Below are positions 7,260 to 14,157 of a stretch of 16,666 bases of DNA, in pieces (positions within the stretch are counted from its first letter, which is position 1; each line of letters begins with the position of its first letter). Source of the DNA: Anderseniella sp051010195 (lineage in GTDB: Bacteria > Pseudomonadota > Alphaproteobacteria > Rhizobiales > Aestuariivirgaceae); NCBI GenBank assembly GCA_051010195.1, contig JBPCVV010000332.1, forward strand, positions 1 through 16,666, written 5' to 3'. Position numbers and translations under genes: made by a program. Below the pieces are notes generated by a model. The model saw only the letters and a program-made list of their open reading frames with translations, ran no database searches and had not been told where the DNA came from.

Positions 7260-8803
7260 TGACGAGTGTCCAGAAAAATCGGCGGGGCAATAGACGCCGT
7301 AACCAGAAAGGAGTGCCGACGAGACTGCCACAGCTTCCATGGCGGCAGGTCGTCAATCCGTATCAACCGCTGGAGATATTAAACGCCGAACAGTTGGAGG
7401 CGATCCACCTGTCATCGATGCGCATACTGGAAGAACTCGGAATTGAGGTTGTCAGCGATCGTGCAATTGACCTGTTTGCGGCGGCAGGAGCTGACGTTGA
7501 CCGATCCGCAGGCGTTGTGCGTCTCGACAGGAACCTGGTGATGGAGACTATCAGGACGGCACCTTCGGAATTTACCGTAACTCCCCGCAACCCGGCCCGG
7601 AAAATCATTCTGGGCGGCAATCACATCAATTTCTCGCTGGTGGCAGGCCCGCCCAGTGTGCACGATCTTGAAAGAGGCCGCAGATCGGGCAACTATACTG
7701 ATTATTGCGATTTCATAAGGTTGGCGCATCATTTCAATGCGATCCACCTGATCGGCAACCAGGTGGTGGCGCCAGTCGAGCTGCCCGCCAACTCACGCCA
7801 TCTGGATACTTACAATGCCAACCTGACATACTCGGAACTCACCTTCATGCTGTCTGCCATTGGCAAGGGACGGACCCTTGACGGAATCAACATGATGGCG
7901 ATTTCCCGAGGACTGACGCCGGATGAGATGCGCACCGACCCCGGCGTGTTGACCATAATCTCGGTCAACAGCCCGCGAAAATTTGACGATGCCATGGCTG
8001 ATGGCCTTGTCACCATGGCAGAATATGGCCAGCCTGTTGCGGTGACGCCGTTCACCTTGATGGGAGCCATGACACCCGTCACGCTTGCAGCAGGACTTGC
8101 GCAGCAAAACGCCGAAGCGCTGTTCGGGGTCGTGCTGACACAACTGGTCAATCCGGGCACTCCGGTGTTGTATGGTTCCTATACTTCAAACGTGGACATG
8201 CGCTCAGGTGCACCTGCTTTCGGCACGCCGGAAAACACCAAGGCCAATGTGGCGAGCGGACAGTTGGCGCGAAAATATCGCTTGCCCTACCGGTGCTCGC
8301 CTACCAACGCATCCAATGCCGCAGATGCCCAGGCGGTGTACGAAACCGAGATGGCGCTGTGGGGTTCGGTCATGGGCCATGGCAACCTGATCTATCATGC
8401 AGCCGGCTGGCTGGAGGGCGGACTGACGGCATCGTTCGAGAAATTCATACTCGACGTTGAGATGCTGCAGCACATGATGGAGTTTCTTGAACCGTTCAGG
8501 ATTGATGATGATGAGCTGGGGTTCGACGCTATCAAGTCAGTTCAGACAGGGGGTCATTTCTTCGGCACACAGCATACAATGGAGCGGTATGAGAATGCGT
8601 TCTATCAACCGCTGGTGTCCAACTGGCAGAACTATGAGAACTGGCAGGCCAGCGGTGGCCTGACCGCAGAGCAGCGCGCAACAACAATCTGGAAACAAGC
8701 GCTTGAGGAGTACGAGCAGCCTGCATTGGATCCGGCCATCCGTGAGCACCTCGACGCCTATATCGCGCAGCGGCGCGAGGAGATTGGGTCCGGCGAGCCA
8801 TGA
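7259..8803 (+). CDS. MttB-superfamily (trimethylamine/betaine methyltransferase-like) protein, non-pyrrolysine
   Basis: A 514-residue homologue of MttB, the family that moves methyl groups from trimethylamine or quaternary amines (as in glycine betaine methyltransferase MtgB) to a corrinoid protein. Recognisable stretches are the Arg-rich N-terminus, VNPYQPLEIL with ILEELGIEV after it, the central GSYTSNVDMRSGAPAFGTPE (306-325), and YHAAGWLEGGLTASFEKF (379-396). The frame runs without any in-frame amber codon, so the protein lacks pyrrolysine and belongs to the large uncharacterised or betaine-type group. The GTG start shares one base with the previous stop, and the basic N-terminal tail is usual for alphaproteobacterial members. 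No corrinoid protein, corrinoid activator or methyl-corrinoid:folate methyltransferase gene lies in the window. The methylated substrate is unknown, and a role other than demethylation is possible. Confidence 0.9.
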   Translation: MTSVQKNRRGNRRRNQKGVPTRLPQLPWRQVVNPYQPLEILNAEQLEAIHLSSMRILEELGIEVVSDRAIDLFAAAGADVDRSAGVVRLDRNLVMETIRTAPSEFTVTPRNPARKIILGGNHINFSLVAGPPSVHDLERGRRSGNYTDYCDFIRLAHHFNAIHLIGNQVVAPVELPANSRHLDTYNANLTYSELTFMLSAIGKGRTLDGINMMAISRGLTPDEMRTDPGVLTIISVNSPRKFDDAMADGLVTMAEYGQPVAVTPFTLMGAMTPVTLAAGLAQQNAEALFGVVLTQLVNPGTPVLYGSYTSNVDMRSGAPAFGTPENTKANVASGQLARKYRLPYRCSPTNASNAADAQAVYETEMALWGSVMGHGNLIYHAAGWLEGGLTASFEKFILDVEMLQHMMEFLEPFRIDDDELGFDAIKSVQTGGHFFGTQHTMERYENAFYQPLVSNWQNYENWQASGGLTAEQRATTIWKQALEEYEQPALDPAIREHLDAYIAQRREEIGSGEP

Positions 8804-8816
8804 GCGCTATTCAAAA

Positions 8817-8856
8817 ACCCGCCAGGTCAAATGACACAAGCAAGCCGTTGGCGGGT
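8817..8856. repeat. Inverted repeat between the mttB-like and binding-protein genes
   Basis: ACCCGCCA (8817-8824) and TGGCGGGT (8849-8856) are perfect inverted 8-mers separated by 24 bases, in the 79-base gap before the binding-protein gene. In RNA this is a long-loop hairpin; as DNA it could be an operator. No T-run follows, so a strong terminator is unlikely. Confidence 0.4.
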
Positions 8857-8870
8857 GCGGCACAACAAGT

Positions 8871-8877
8871 GGAGGAG
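8871..8877 (+). promoter_or_regulatory. Strong ribosome binding site of the substrate-binding protein gene
   Basis: GGAGGAG lies five bases before the ATG at 8883. It is the best Shine-Dalgarno in the cluster. The upstream cluster genes rely on overlapping or abutting stop/start codons, so independent and high translation of the binding protein is likely. Confidence 0.7.
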
Positions 8878-8882
8878 TAGAA

Positions 8883-10427
8883 ATGTTGCACAATATTTCC
8901 CGAAGACAGACGTTGAAACTCGGCGGTGCCCTTGGCGCACTAGCCGTGTCCGGTTCAATGTCACATGCACAAGCACCCAAGCGGGGCGGTGTTTTCAAGG
9001 TAGCCAAGGCCCATGGCGCCACAACCGACGTGATTGATCCCGGCACCTATTCAAACGGCTTCATGACCGCGCACGGCTTCATCTACGGCAACCTGCTGAC
9101 CGAAGTGGCTGCGGATGGATCGATCCAGCCGGAATTGGCAGAAAGCTGGGAAGCTTCGCCGGACGCCGTAATCTGGACGATCAAGCTGCGTCAGGGCGTG
9201 GTTTTCCACAACGGCAAGACCATGTCAGCCGATGACGTAATTGCATCAATCGATCATCATCGCGGCGACGACTCGAAATCAGCTGCCAAGCCTGCTGTCG
9301 CCCCGATCGAAGTGATGAAGAAAATCGACGCCAACACCATCGAGTTCACGCTGAAGGCCGGTGACGCAGATTTTCCGTACTCACTTGCGGATTATCATCT
9401 GGTTATTGTACCGGCCAATGCTGACGGGAGCGCAAATTGGCAGGACGGCATTGGTACCGGTCCTTACAAGATCGAGAATTTTGACCCCGGTGTATCGGCC
9501 GTTTACAACCGGAACGAGGATTACTTCAAGAAAGACCGTGCATGGTTTGATGGAATCGAAATGCTCAGCATTGTCGATCCGACAGCCCGGGTGACGGCGC
9601 TCATCTCCGGTCAGGTTCACGCCATCGACCGTGTGCCGCTGAAGGTCGCCAATACCTTGAAGAGGAACCCGACCGTAGTGCTTCAGGAGATTGCCGGAAA
9701 TCAGCATTACACCTTTGCCATGCACACCACGGCGGATCCGTTCAAGGACAACAATGTCCGCCAGGCCATCAAATACGGTATCGACCGTCAGGAAATGGTC
9801 GACAAGGTCCTCAGCGGCTTTGGCGTGGTGGGTAACGATCACCCGATTGGCCGCGGCCAGCGATTCTTCGCCAAGGACCTTGCCCAGAAAACCTATGACC
9901 CCGACAAGTCCAAGTGGCACCTCAAACAGGCGGGCCTTGACAGTGTATCGTGCGACCTGTCTGCAGCTGATGCCGCGTTTGAAGGCGCGGTCAATGCCGC
10001 CTTGCTGTTTTCCGACAAAGCCAAGGCGGGTGGGGTAAACATCAACGTGCTGCGTGAGCCGAATGACGGCTACTGGTCAAATGTCTGGCTCAAGAAGCCG
10101 TTCACGGCTGTCTACTGGTCAGGCCGGCCCACTGAGGACGCCATGTTCTCCAGCGCCTATGCCAAGGGCGTGGCATGGAACGATACGTTCTGGGACAACA
10201 CCCGTTTCAACGAGTTGTTGCTGGACGCACGCGCTGAACTGGACCAGGACAAGCGCCGGGCGATGTATTACGAGATGCAGGATCTGTGCGCCAATGATGG
10301 TGGAACCGTGATCCCGATGTTTGCCTCCTATGTGTTTGCGCATTCCGCGAAGGTAAAACATGACACGCTTGCCACAAACTGGGACATGGATGGTGAAAAA
10401 TGGGCCGAACGCTGGTGGCTTGAATAG
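8883..10427 (+). CDS. ABC transporter substrate-binding protein, family 5 (peptide/opine/nickel type), Tat-exported
   Basis: A 514-residue extracytoplasmic solute-binding protein of the SBP_bac_5 family. The N-terminus has a twin-arginine signal, SRRQTLK (6-12), followed by an Ala/Gly/Leu-rich core and a likely cleavage site around residues 29-31 (SHAQA). Family hallmarks follow: GNLLTEVAADGSIQPELAES, WTIKLRQGVVFHNGK with SADDV, GTGPYKIENF, and NVRQAIKYGIDRQEMVDKVL. Export by Tat suggests folding, or cofactor/ligand loading, before secretion. The permease and ATPase genes that normally accompany such a protein are absent from the window, so it is either an orphan that feeds a transporter encoded elsewhere or belongs to a split operon. 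It has its own strong ribosome binding site and is flanked by inverted repeats on both sides, which suits separate expression level control. Confidence 0.93.
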   Translation: MLHNISRRQTLKLGGALGALAVSGSMSHAQAPKRGGVFKVAKAHGATTDVIDPGTYSNGFMTAHGFIYGNLLTEVAADGSIQPELAESWEASPDAVIWTIKLRQGVVFHNGKTMSADDVIASIDHHRGDDSKSAAKPAVAPIEVMKKIDANTIEFTLKAGDADFPYSLADYHLVIVPANADGSANWQDGIGTGPYKIENFDPGVSAVYNRNEDYFKKDRAWFDGIEMLSIVDPTARVTALISGQVHAIDRVPLKVANTLKRNPTVVLQEIAGNQHYTFAMHTTADPFKDNNVRQAIKYGIDRQEMVDKVLSGFGVVGNDHPIGRGQRFFAKDLAQKTYDPDKSKWHLKQAGLDSVSCDLSAADAAFEGAVNAALLFSDKAKAGGVNINVLREPNDGYWSNVWLKKPFTAVYWSGRPTEDAMFSSAYAKGVAWNDTFWDNTRFNELLLDARAELDQDKRRAMYYEMQDLCANDGGTVIPMFASYVFAHSAKVKHDTLATNWDMDGEKWAERWWLE

Positions 10428-10441
10428 ACATCGGTTCCAGA

Positions 10442-10475
10442 TCAGGCAGTCGTGACCGGTATCGCGGCTGCCTGA
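10442..10475 (+). repeat. Long stem-loop behind the binding-protein gene
   Basis: TCAGGCAGTCGTGA (10442-10455) pairs with TCGCGGCTGCCTGA (10462-10475) over 14 positions, counting two G-U wobbles, around a six-base loop CCGGTA. It begins 14 bases after the stop codon. The following bases (AATCTTGAACTTCT) are not a real U-tract, so termination would be partial at best. Such stems behind binding-protein genes commonly protect or process the transcript so that the binding protein outnumbers downstream enzymes; that role is inferred here. Confidence 0.65.
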
Positions 10476-10507
10476 AATCTTGAACTTCTCGTCCGGGATA
10501 TACAGCT

Positions 10508-11875
10508 ATGCTCGACAATTCTCCGCCCACTGCCGCACGCGTTGCCGATTTCGTACTCGGCGATCTGACACATGTGCCGGAAAGTGCGCTGCGCATGGCA
10601 GCAACACTGTTGCTGGATACAATCGGGGTGGCGGCCGGTGCAGCCAATCTGCCCGTCGGGCGCATCGCCCGTGATTTCGCGGTAGACTTCCATGCTGCGG
10701 GGTCCAACCGCTTCAGCGCACCGCTCATGTTCGATGGCCGTCGCGTCAGTCTGGCAGGGGCAGCCTATGCCGCCGCCACGCAGATTGACAATCTCGACGG
10801 ACACGACGGCTACAACCCCACCAAGGGGCATATCGGCTGTGCTGTGGTACCGGCGCTGTTTGCTTTCGCCAGTCAGAAACCGGAACTGTCGGGCCGCGAG
10901 GCGCTCGCCACACTGGTGATGGCCTACGAGGTGGCAGCCCGTGCCGGCATTTCGCTGCATGCCACTGTGTCCGACTATCACACATCCGGCGCCTGGAACG
11001 CGTTGGGAGTTGCAGCCATTGGCTGCCGTTTGCAGAACACGTCCGCAGAGGTTTTGCGTCATGCGCTCGGGATTGCGGAATATCACGGACCGCGCAGCCA
11101 GATGATGCGCGAGATCGCAAATCCTACCATGCTGCATGACGGTTCCGGTATCGGTGCGATGACCGGTGTCAACGCCGCTGTGCTGGCCGCGCGCGGGTTC
11201 GAGGGTGCTCCGGCAATAACCATGGAGGCGCCTGAAGTGGCTCACATCTGGCAGGACCTGGGTACCGACTGGACCATTGAGCGCAACTACGTGAAGCCGT
11301 ATCCGGTCTGCCGCTGGGCTCATGCCGCCATCGATGCAACCCATCAACTGATGCAGGACGGCCGGTTTTCAGCCAGCGATGTAGCTTCAGTTCATGTCGA
11401 AACTTTCAGCGAGGCCGCACAATTGTTTGCAGGCATGCCAGCGACTACCTCCCAGGCCCAGTACTCTTTGGCATTTGCCATTGCCGTGATGTTGCATCAT
11501 GAGTGTATTGGACCGCAGCACGTGTCTGGTGCCGGTCTGTCAGACCCGGTTCTGGCCGATCTGCTGCCGAAGATAAAGATCACGGAAGACGTCCGGCACA
11601 GTACCCGGTTCCCGGCAGGACGATGGTCGAATGTGACAATTGAGCTAACGGACGGGCGGGTGCTGCCATCGGGTGATGTTCATGCAACCGGTGGCCCTGA
11701 AGCGCCGATGCGGGCCGAACAGTTTAAACACAAGTTTGATATGATGGCGGCTGCAGCCCTGTCGCCGGAGCGTGCTGCGGCGGTCTGGTCCGCGGGTCAA
11801 TGCCTGCTCGATGATGGATTACTGTTCGCAAGCCTGGCGGAGCATGTCCACGCACCTGCAGACGTGGTGAGCTGA
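10508..11875 (+). CDS. MmgE/PrpD family protein
   Basis: A 455-residue member of the MmgE/PrpD fold, which includes 2-methylcitrate dehydratase, cis-aconitate decarboxylase and iminodisuccinate epimerase. The mostly helical N-terminal domain shows the family pattern LLLDTIGVAAGAA (34-46), DNLDGHDGYNPTKGHIG (94-110) and YHTSGAWNALGVAAIGC near 157-173. The latter two fall where the family keeps its active-site His and Asp residues. The C-terminal lid domain includes KPYPVCRWAHAAIDA. No prpB, prpC or acn genes are nearby, so a propionate methylcitrate role is unlikely. Dehydration, epimerisation or decarboxylation of a di- or tricarboxylic intermediate of the cluster's pathway is the best guess. 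It follows the stem-loop at 10442 and overlaps the next gene by one base (TGATG). Confidence 0.88.
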   Translation: MLDNSPPTAARVADFVLGDLTHVPESALRMAATLLLDTIGVAAGAANLPVGRIARDFAVDFHAAGSNRFSAPLMFDGRRVSLAGAAYAAATQIDNLDGHDGYNPTKGHIGCAVVPALFAFASQKPELSGREALATLVMAYEVAARAGISLHATVSDYHTSGAWNALGVAAIGCRLQNTSAEVLRHALGIAEYHGPRSQMMREIANPTMLHDGSGIGAMTGVNAAVLAARGFEGAPAITMEAPEVAHIWQDLGTDWTIERNYVKPYPVCRWAHAAIDATHQLMQDGRFSASDVASVHVETFSEAAQLFAGMPATTSQAQYSLAFAIAVMLHHECIGPQHVSGAGLSDPVLADLLPKIKITEDVRHSTRFPAGRWSNVTIELTDGRVLPSGDVHATGGPEAPMRAEQFKHKFDMMAAAALSPERAAAVWSAGQCLLDDGLLFASLAEHVHAPADVVS

Positions 11876-12852
11876 TGTCGGAAGGGACGGGCAACAACCG
11901 TGTCATCATCCATGCTGCCAATCCAGCACCGCTGGCAGACGTGGTGGCGGCACAGCATCCCGAAATCGAACTGGCCGTGTGCGACAGCTATCAGGAGCTA
12001 CCCGTCATGCTGGAGGCATTTCAGGCGGACGTGGTGTTTTCCATCCGGTTTGCCGGCACCCCGACTTACCCGGGTGATGCCATGCTGGGGCCATATGGGC
12101 CAAAATGGATTGCGGTTGGCGGGTCCGGCATCGACCATCTCGGAAAATGGGACCCCGTGCGTGTTACCGTCACCAATTCGGCCGGGGTGGCAGCGAACAT
12201 GATGGCTGAGTTCGTCATGTCGGCCATGCTGCATTTCACGCATGATATTCGCGGACTGGAAGCCGACCGAAAGTCGCGCATCTGGCCCGCGCGTGTCATG
12301 GATACGGTGCGAAACAGACATTTGCTGATCCTCGGTCTTGGCAAAACGGGTCAGGCACTGGCCAGGTTGGCAAAAGCATTCGGGATGACAGTAACCGGCG
12401 TACGTGCCAACCCCAGGCCAACCGAGGCGGTCGATGAGGTTCACCCGTCATCCGACTTGCCGCGATTATGGGGCAGGGCCGATTACATCGCTGTTTGTGC
12501 ACCATTGCTGCCGTCGACCCGCGGGCTGGTGAATGAGGCCAGCTTTGCCGCTATGAAGCCGGGTGCGTTCCTGGCAGATGTCTCCAGGGGCGGCGTCGTG
12601 GTTGAAACTGCGCTTGTCCAGGCCTTGCAATCAGGTCACCTGGCAGGAGCCGCTCTGGACGTTTTCGAAACCGAACCGCTGCCGCCGGACAACCCCTTGT
12701 GGGGTTTCGAAAACGTACTCATAACCCCACACTGCTCAAGCGTGTTTCATGACTGGGAGCTGGCCACCATCAGCCTGTTCTCGGAAAACCTGGGCCGGTG
12801 GCTGCGGGGCAAGCCGCTATTCAACGTGGTGGACCCTGACCGCGGATACTGA
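11875..12852 (+). CDS. D-isomer-specific 2-hydroxyacid dehydrogenase, NAD(P)-dependent
   Basis: A 325-residue enzyme of the D-2-hydroxyacid dehydrogenase family, reducing 2-oxo acids or oxidising the D-hydroxy acids. The Rossmann motif is LILGLGKTGQALA (151-163) in the variant GxGxxG form. The catalytic triad positions are clear: Arg238 in DVSRGGVV, Glu267 in FETEPLP and His287 in ITPHCSS. The N-terminal substrate domain carries VGGSGIDHLG and TNSAGVAANMMAEF. The length is typical. Its ATG overlaps the stop of the PrpD-like gene, making it the last gene of the cluster. An oxo acid made by the cluster's aminotransferase would be a fitting substrate (inference). Glyoxylate/hydroxypyruvate reductase-type activity is an alternative. 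Confidence 0.92.
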   Translation: MSEGTGNNRVIIHAANPAPLADVVAAQHPEIELAVCDSYQELPVMLEAFQADVVFSIRFAGTPTYPGDAMLGPYGPKWIAVGGSGIDHLGKWDPVRVTVTNSAGVAANMMAEFVMSAMLHFTHDIRGLEADRKSRIWPARVMDTVRNRHLLILGLGKTGQALARLAKAFGMTVTGVRANPRPTEAVDEVHPSSDLPRLWGRADYIAVCAPLLPSTRGLVNEASFAAMKPGAFLADVSRGGVVVETALVQALQSGHLAGAALDVFETEPLPPDNPLWGFENVLITPHCSSVFHDWELATISLFSENLGRWLRGKPLFNVVDPDRGY

Positions 12853-12976
12853 GTGTTCTGAATTGGAAAGATCCAGATTCACCGCGCGGATCACCGGACG
12901 GTATTGTCAACGTCGAATTCTGTCATGATCCGGTCGTGAAACGCAGCACTTGCCAGCGCCGGTGCCAAACATCACC

Positions 12977-12990
12977 TTGAACTGGATCAA
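12977..12990. promoter_or_regulatory. FNR/FixK-like box
   Basis: TTGAACTGGATCAA matches the FNR/FixK consensus TTGAT-N4-ATCAA at nine of ten fixed positions (TTGATCCAGTTCAA on the minus strand). No intact gene starts in the right place on either strand. On the minus strand an ATG at 12926 would give only 11 codons before a stop, so the box may be an orphan or belong to a lost gene. Confidence 0.3.
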
Positions 12991-13009
12991 GATCGGGGTA
13001 GTCCGGATG

Positions 13010-13032
13010 GTGGCCTGAAATGCACCGGCCAC
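13010..13032 (-). terminator. Hairpin just behind the DUF4870-like gene
   Basis: GTGGCC and GGCCAC (13010-13015 and 13027-13032) form a perfect 6-bp stem with an 11-base loop, two bases past the stop codon of the minus-strand gene. No U-tract follows in either direction, so it is at best a weak terminator or transcript-end stem for the convergent pair of units. Confidence 0.3.
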
Positions 13033-13034
13033 AA

Positions 13035-13406
13035 CTACAGCAGCCAGGTTTCCACATTGGTGATCGGCGTTCCCGCTGATGCCGCCTGCAGGCCCTTGAC
13101 GCACCTGACGATCACCCAGACGGCGACGGCCACGATGAGCAGGAAACCGATACCGACGATCATCAGCATGAAGCTGATCAGGGAGTACAACACTCCGATC
13201 CAGAATGTCCGGATCGCGTACTGGTAGTGCGTCTGGCTGACCTGGTCAGCGCCGCCGCGGTTCACATAACAAAACACCAGTCCGACCAGCATAGACAGCC
13301 CGCCCAGCACGAACCCGGCCAGGTACAGGATATAGACAAGGGTGACGTTTTTCTTGCCGGGCGCAAGCCAGTCTCCAGAACCGGTGTTTGCAGGTGTATC
13401 AGGCAT
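13035..13406 (-). CDS. DUF4870-like small integral membrane protein
   Basis: A 123-residue protein starting at the ATG 13406-13404, which has GAAGGGG upstream; an earlier in-frame start at 13484 would add 26 residues unlike the family. After a short polar N-terminus there are hydrophobic helices: about residues 18-45 (VTLVYILYLAGFVLGG and onward) and a long pair near 62-105 (FWIGVLYSLISFMLMIVGIG, then LLIVAVAVWVIVR). The motif HYQYAIRTFWIG is typical of DUF4870 / Tic20-like inner-membrane proteins. Function in this family is not known. The gene runs toward the catabolic cluster, stands alone, and shows no link to it. Start and family are moderately sure. Confidence 0.78.
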   Translation of the reverse strand: MPDTPANTGSGDWLAPGKKNVTLVYILYLAGFVLGGLSMLVGLVFCYVNRGGADQVSQTHYQYAIRTFWIGVLYSLISFMLMIVGIGFLLIVAVAVWVIVRCVKGLQAASAGTPITNVETWLL

Positions 13407-14157
13407 GTGCGCCCCTTCTTTTTGTAGTGGCGGGATGTGATCCGGACATGTGCAGCAGATTAACCGATATTCGCGTTTTGTCACTTATTTCAGCGCTATC
13501 GATTTGATTCAGCCTCTCACCATACCTATCTAAGAAGCTGATATTTATAAGGAAACCCCACTTGGGTTTTGCAGACCGGCAAGTCCGGTTTCTGTACCCG
13601 ACGAGCGCGCTGATGCTGGTCGTTGCAGCGGCCTTGCTGTGGCCGGAGCCTCAGGCGCCACACTTCGAGCGCCCCTAAATGGCTTTTCAAAGGGATGTTC
13701 CCAGAAGTCTTGGTCCCGGGTGCAGCCTGCCCCGCGACACCGGCAGATCTTATGCTGTGTCCCATCGAGTTAACCGCTCGCATGTGGATTCGACACTGCG
13801 CAAAGTTTTCAATCCGGCAGACGCCGTGAACCATGTAAAATCGGATTTGGAAAGAGGTGCTTTCCGTTTCTTTGGACGATCCGCCGGACGGCGATCCGAG
13901 GTGGTGATACCGGGGATTGAACACGCATCCGAAGGATTGCGGAAGGCTCTTTGCGACAGCACCCGCGTGGTCGTGCTGCGAGCCCAGTGCAGGTCATTTC
14001 CCAATTTCGACAGCTACGCCAGAACCCACAAACCTACGCCCCTGATCAAATCGGCTGACAGCTCTTCGAACTGCAAATAAGGAGCGGGCGGTTGCCAACC
14101 TGCAAACCGGCCAGCTATCAATCGGCGTGAGGCAGTCAGCGCAAGGGTGGGATCAGG
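13407..14157. other. Gene-poor gap of about 750 bases
   Basis: No convincing gene. The longest frame (13679-14080, 133 codons) has no ribosome binding site, no recognisable domain and irregular amino-acid use, so it was not called. A 38-codon frame from a TTG at 13562, with AAGGA nine bases upstream, ends in TAA at 13678 directly before that frame's ATG; its tail has a hydrophobic run (MLVVAAALLW). Two small hairpins are present: AAACCC/GGGTTT at 13553-13569, and GGAAAG/CTTTCC at 13849-13865 followed by GTTTCTTT, the latter resembling a weak rho-independent terminator. The stretch may be decayed DNA. It should also contain the promoters of both flanking genes. Confidence 0.4.
13849..13873 (+). 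terminator. Terminator-like hairpin in the gap
   Basis: GGAAAG (13849-13854), loop AGGTG and CTTTCC (13860-13865) are followed by a T-rich GTTTCTTT. The shape fits a weak intrinsic terminator, but there is no clear upstream plus-strand gene for it to end. Confidence 0.25.

Noticed and set aside
7259..8803. Possibility of a pyrrolysine-encoding mttB
   Set aside because: There is no in-frame TAG within the coding region, so the gene belongs to the non-pyrrolysine group.
10442..11347. 301-codon minus-strand frame opposite the PrpD-like gene
   Set aside because: It is antisense to a strongly supported gene, has no recognisable domain and lies in a region where GC-rich codon bias creates such open shadows.
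1651..12852. Histidine or propionate (methylcitrate) operon suggested by the HisC-like and PrpD-like genes
   Set aside because: No other his or prp genes are present, and the remaining neighbours do not fit either pathway.
13901..13926. tRNA T-arm-like string on the minus strand (TTCAATC between short arms)
   Set aside because: The T-stem does not pair, and no anticodon arm, D-arm or acceptor stem could be assembled around it.
13679..14080. 133-codon plus-strand frame in the gap
   Set aside because: No ribosome binding site, no family resemblance and irregular composition; described under the gap and not called as a gene.
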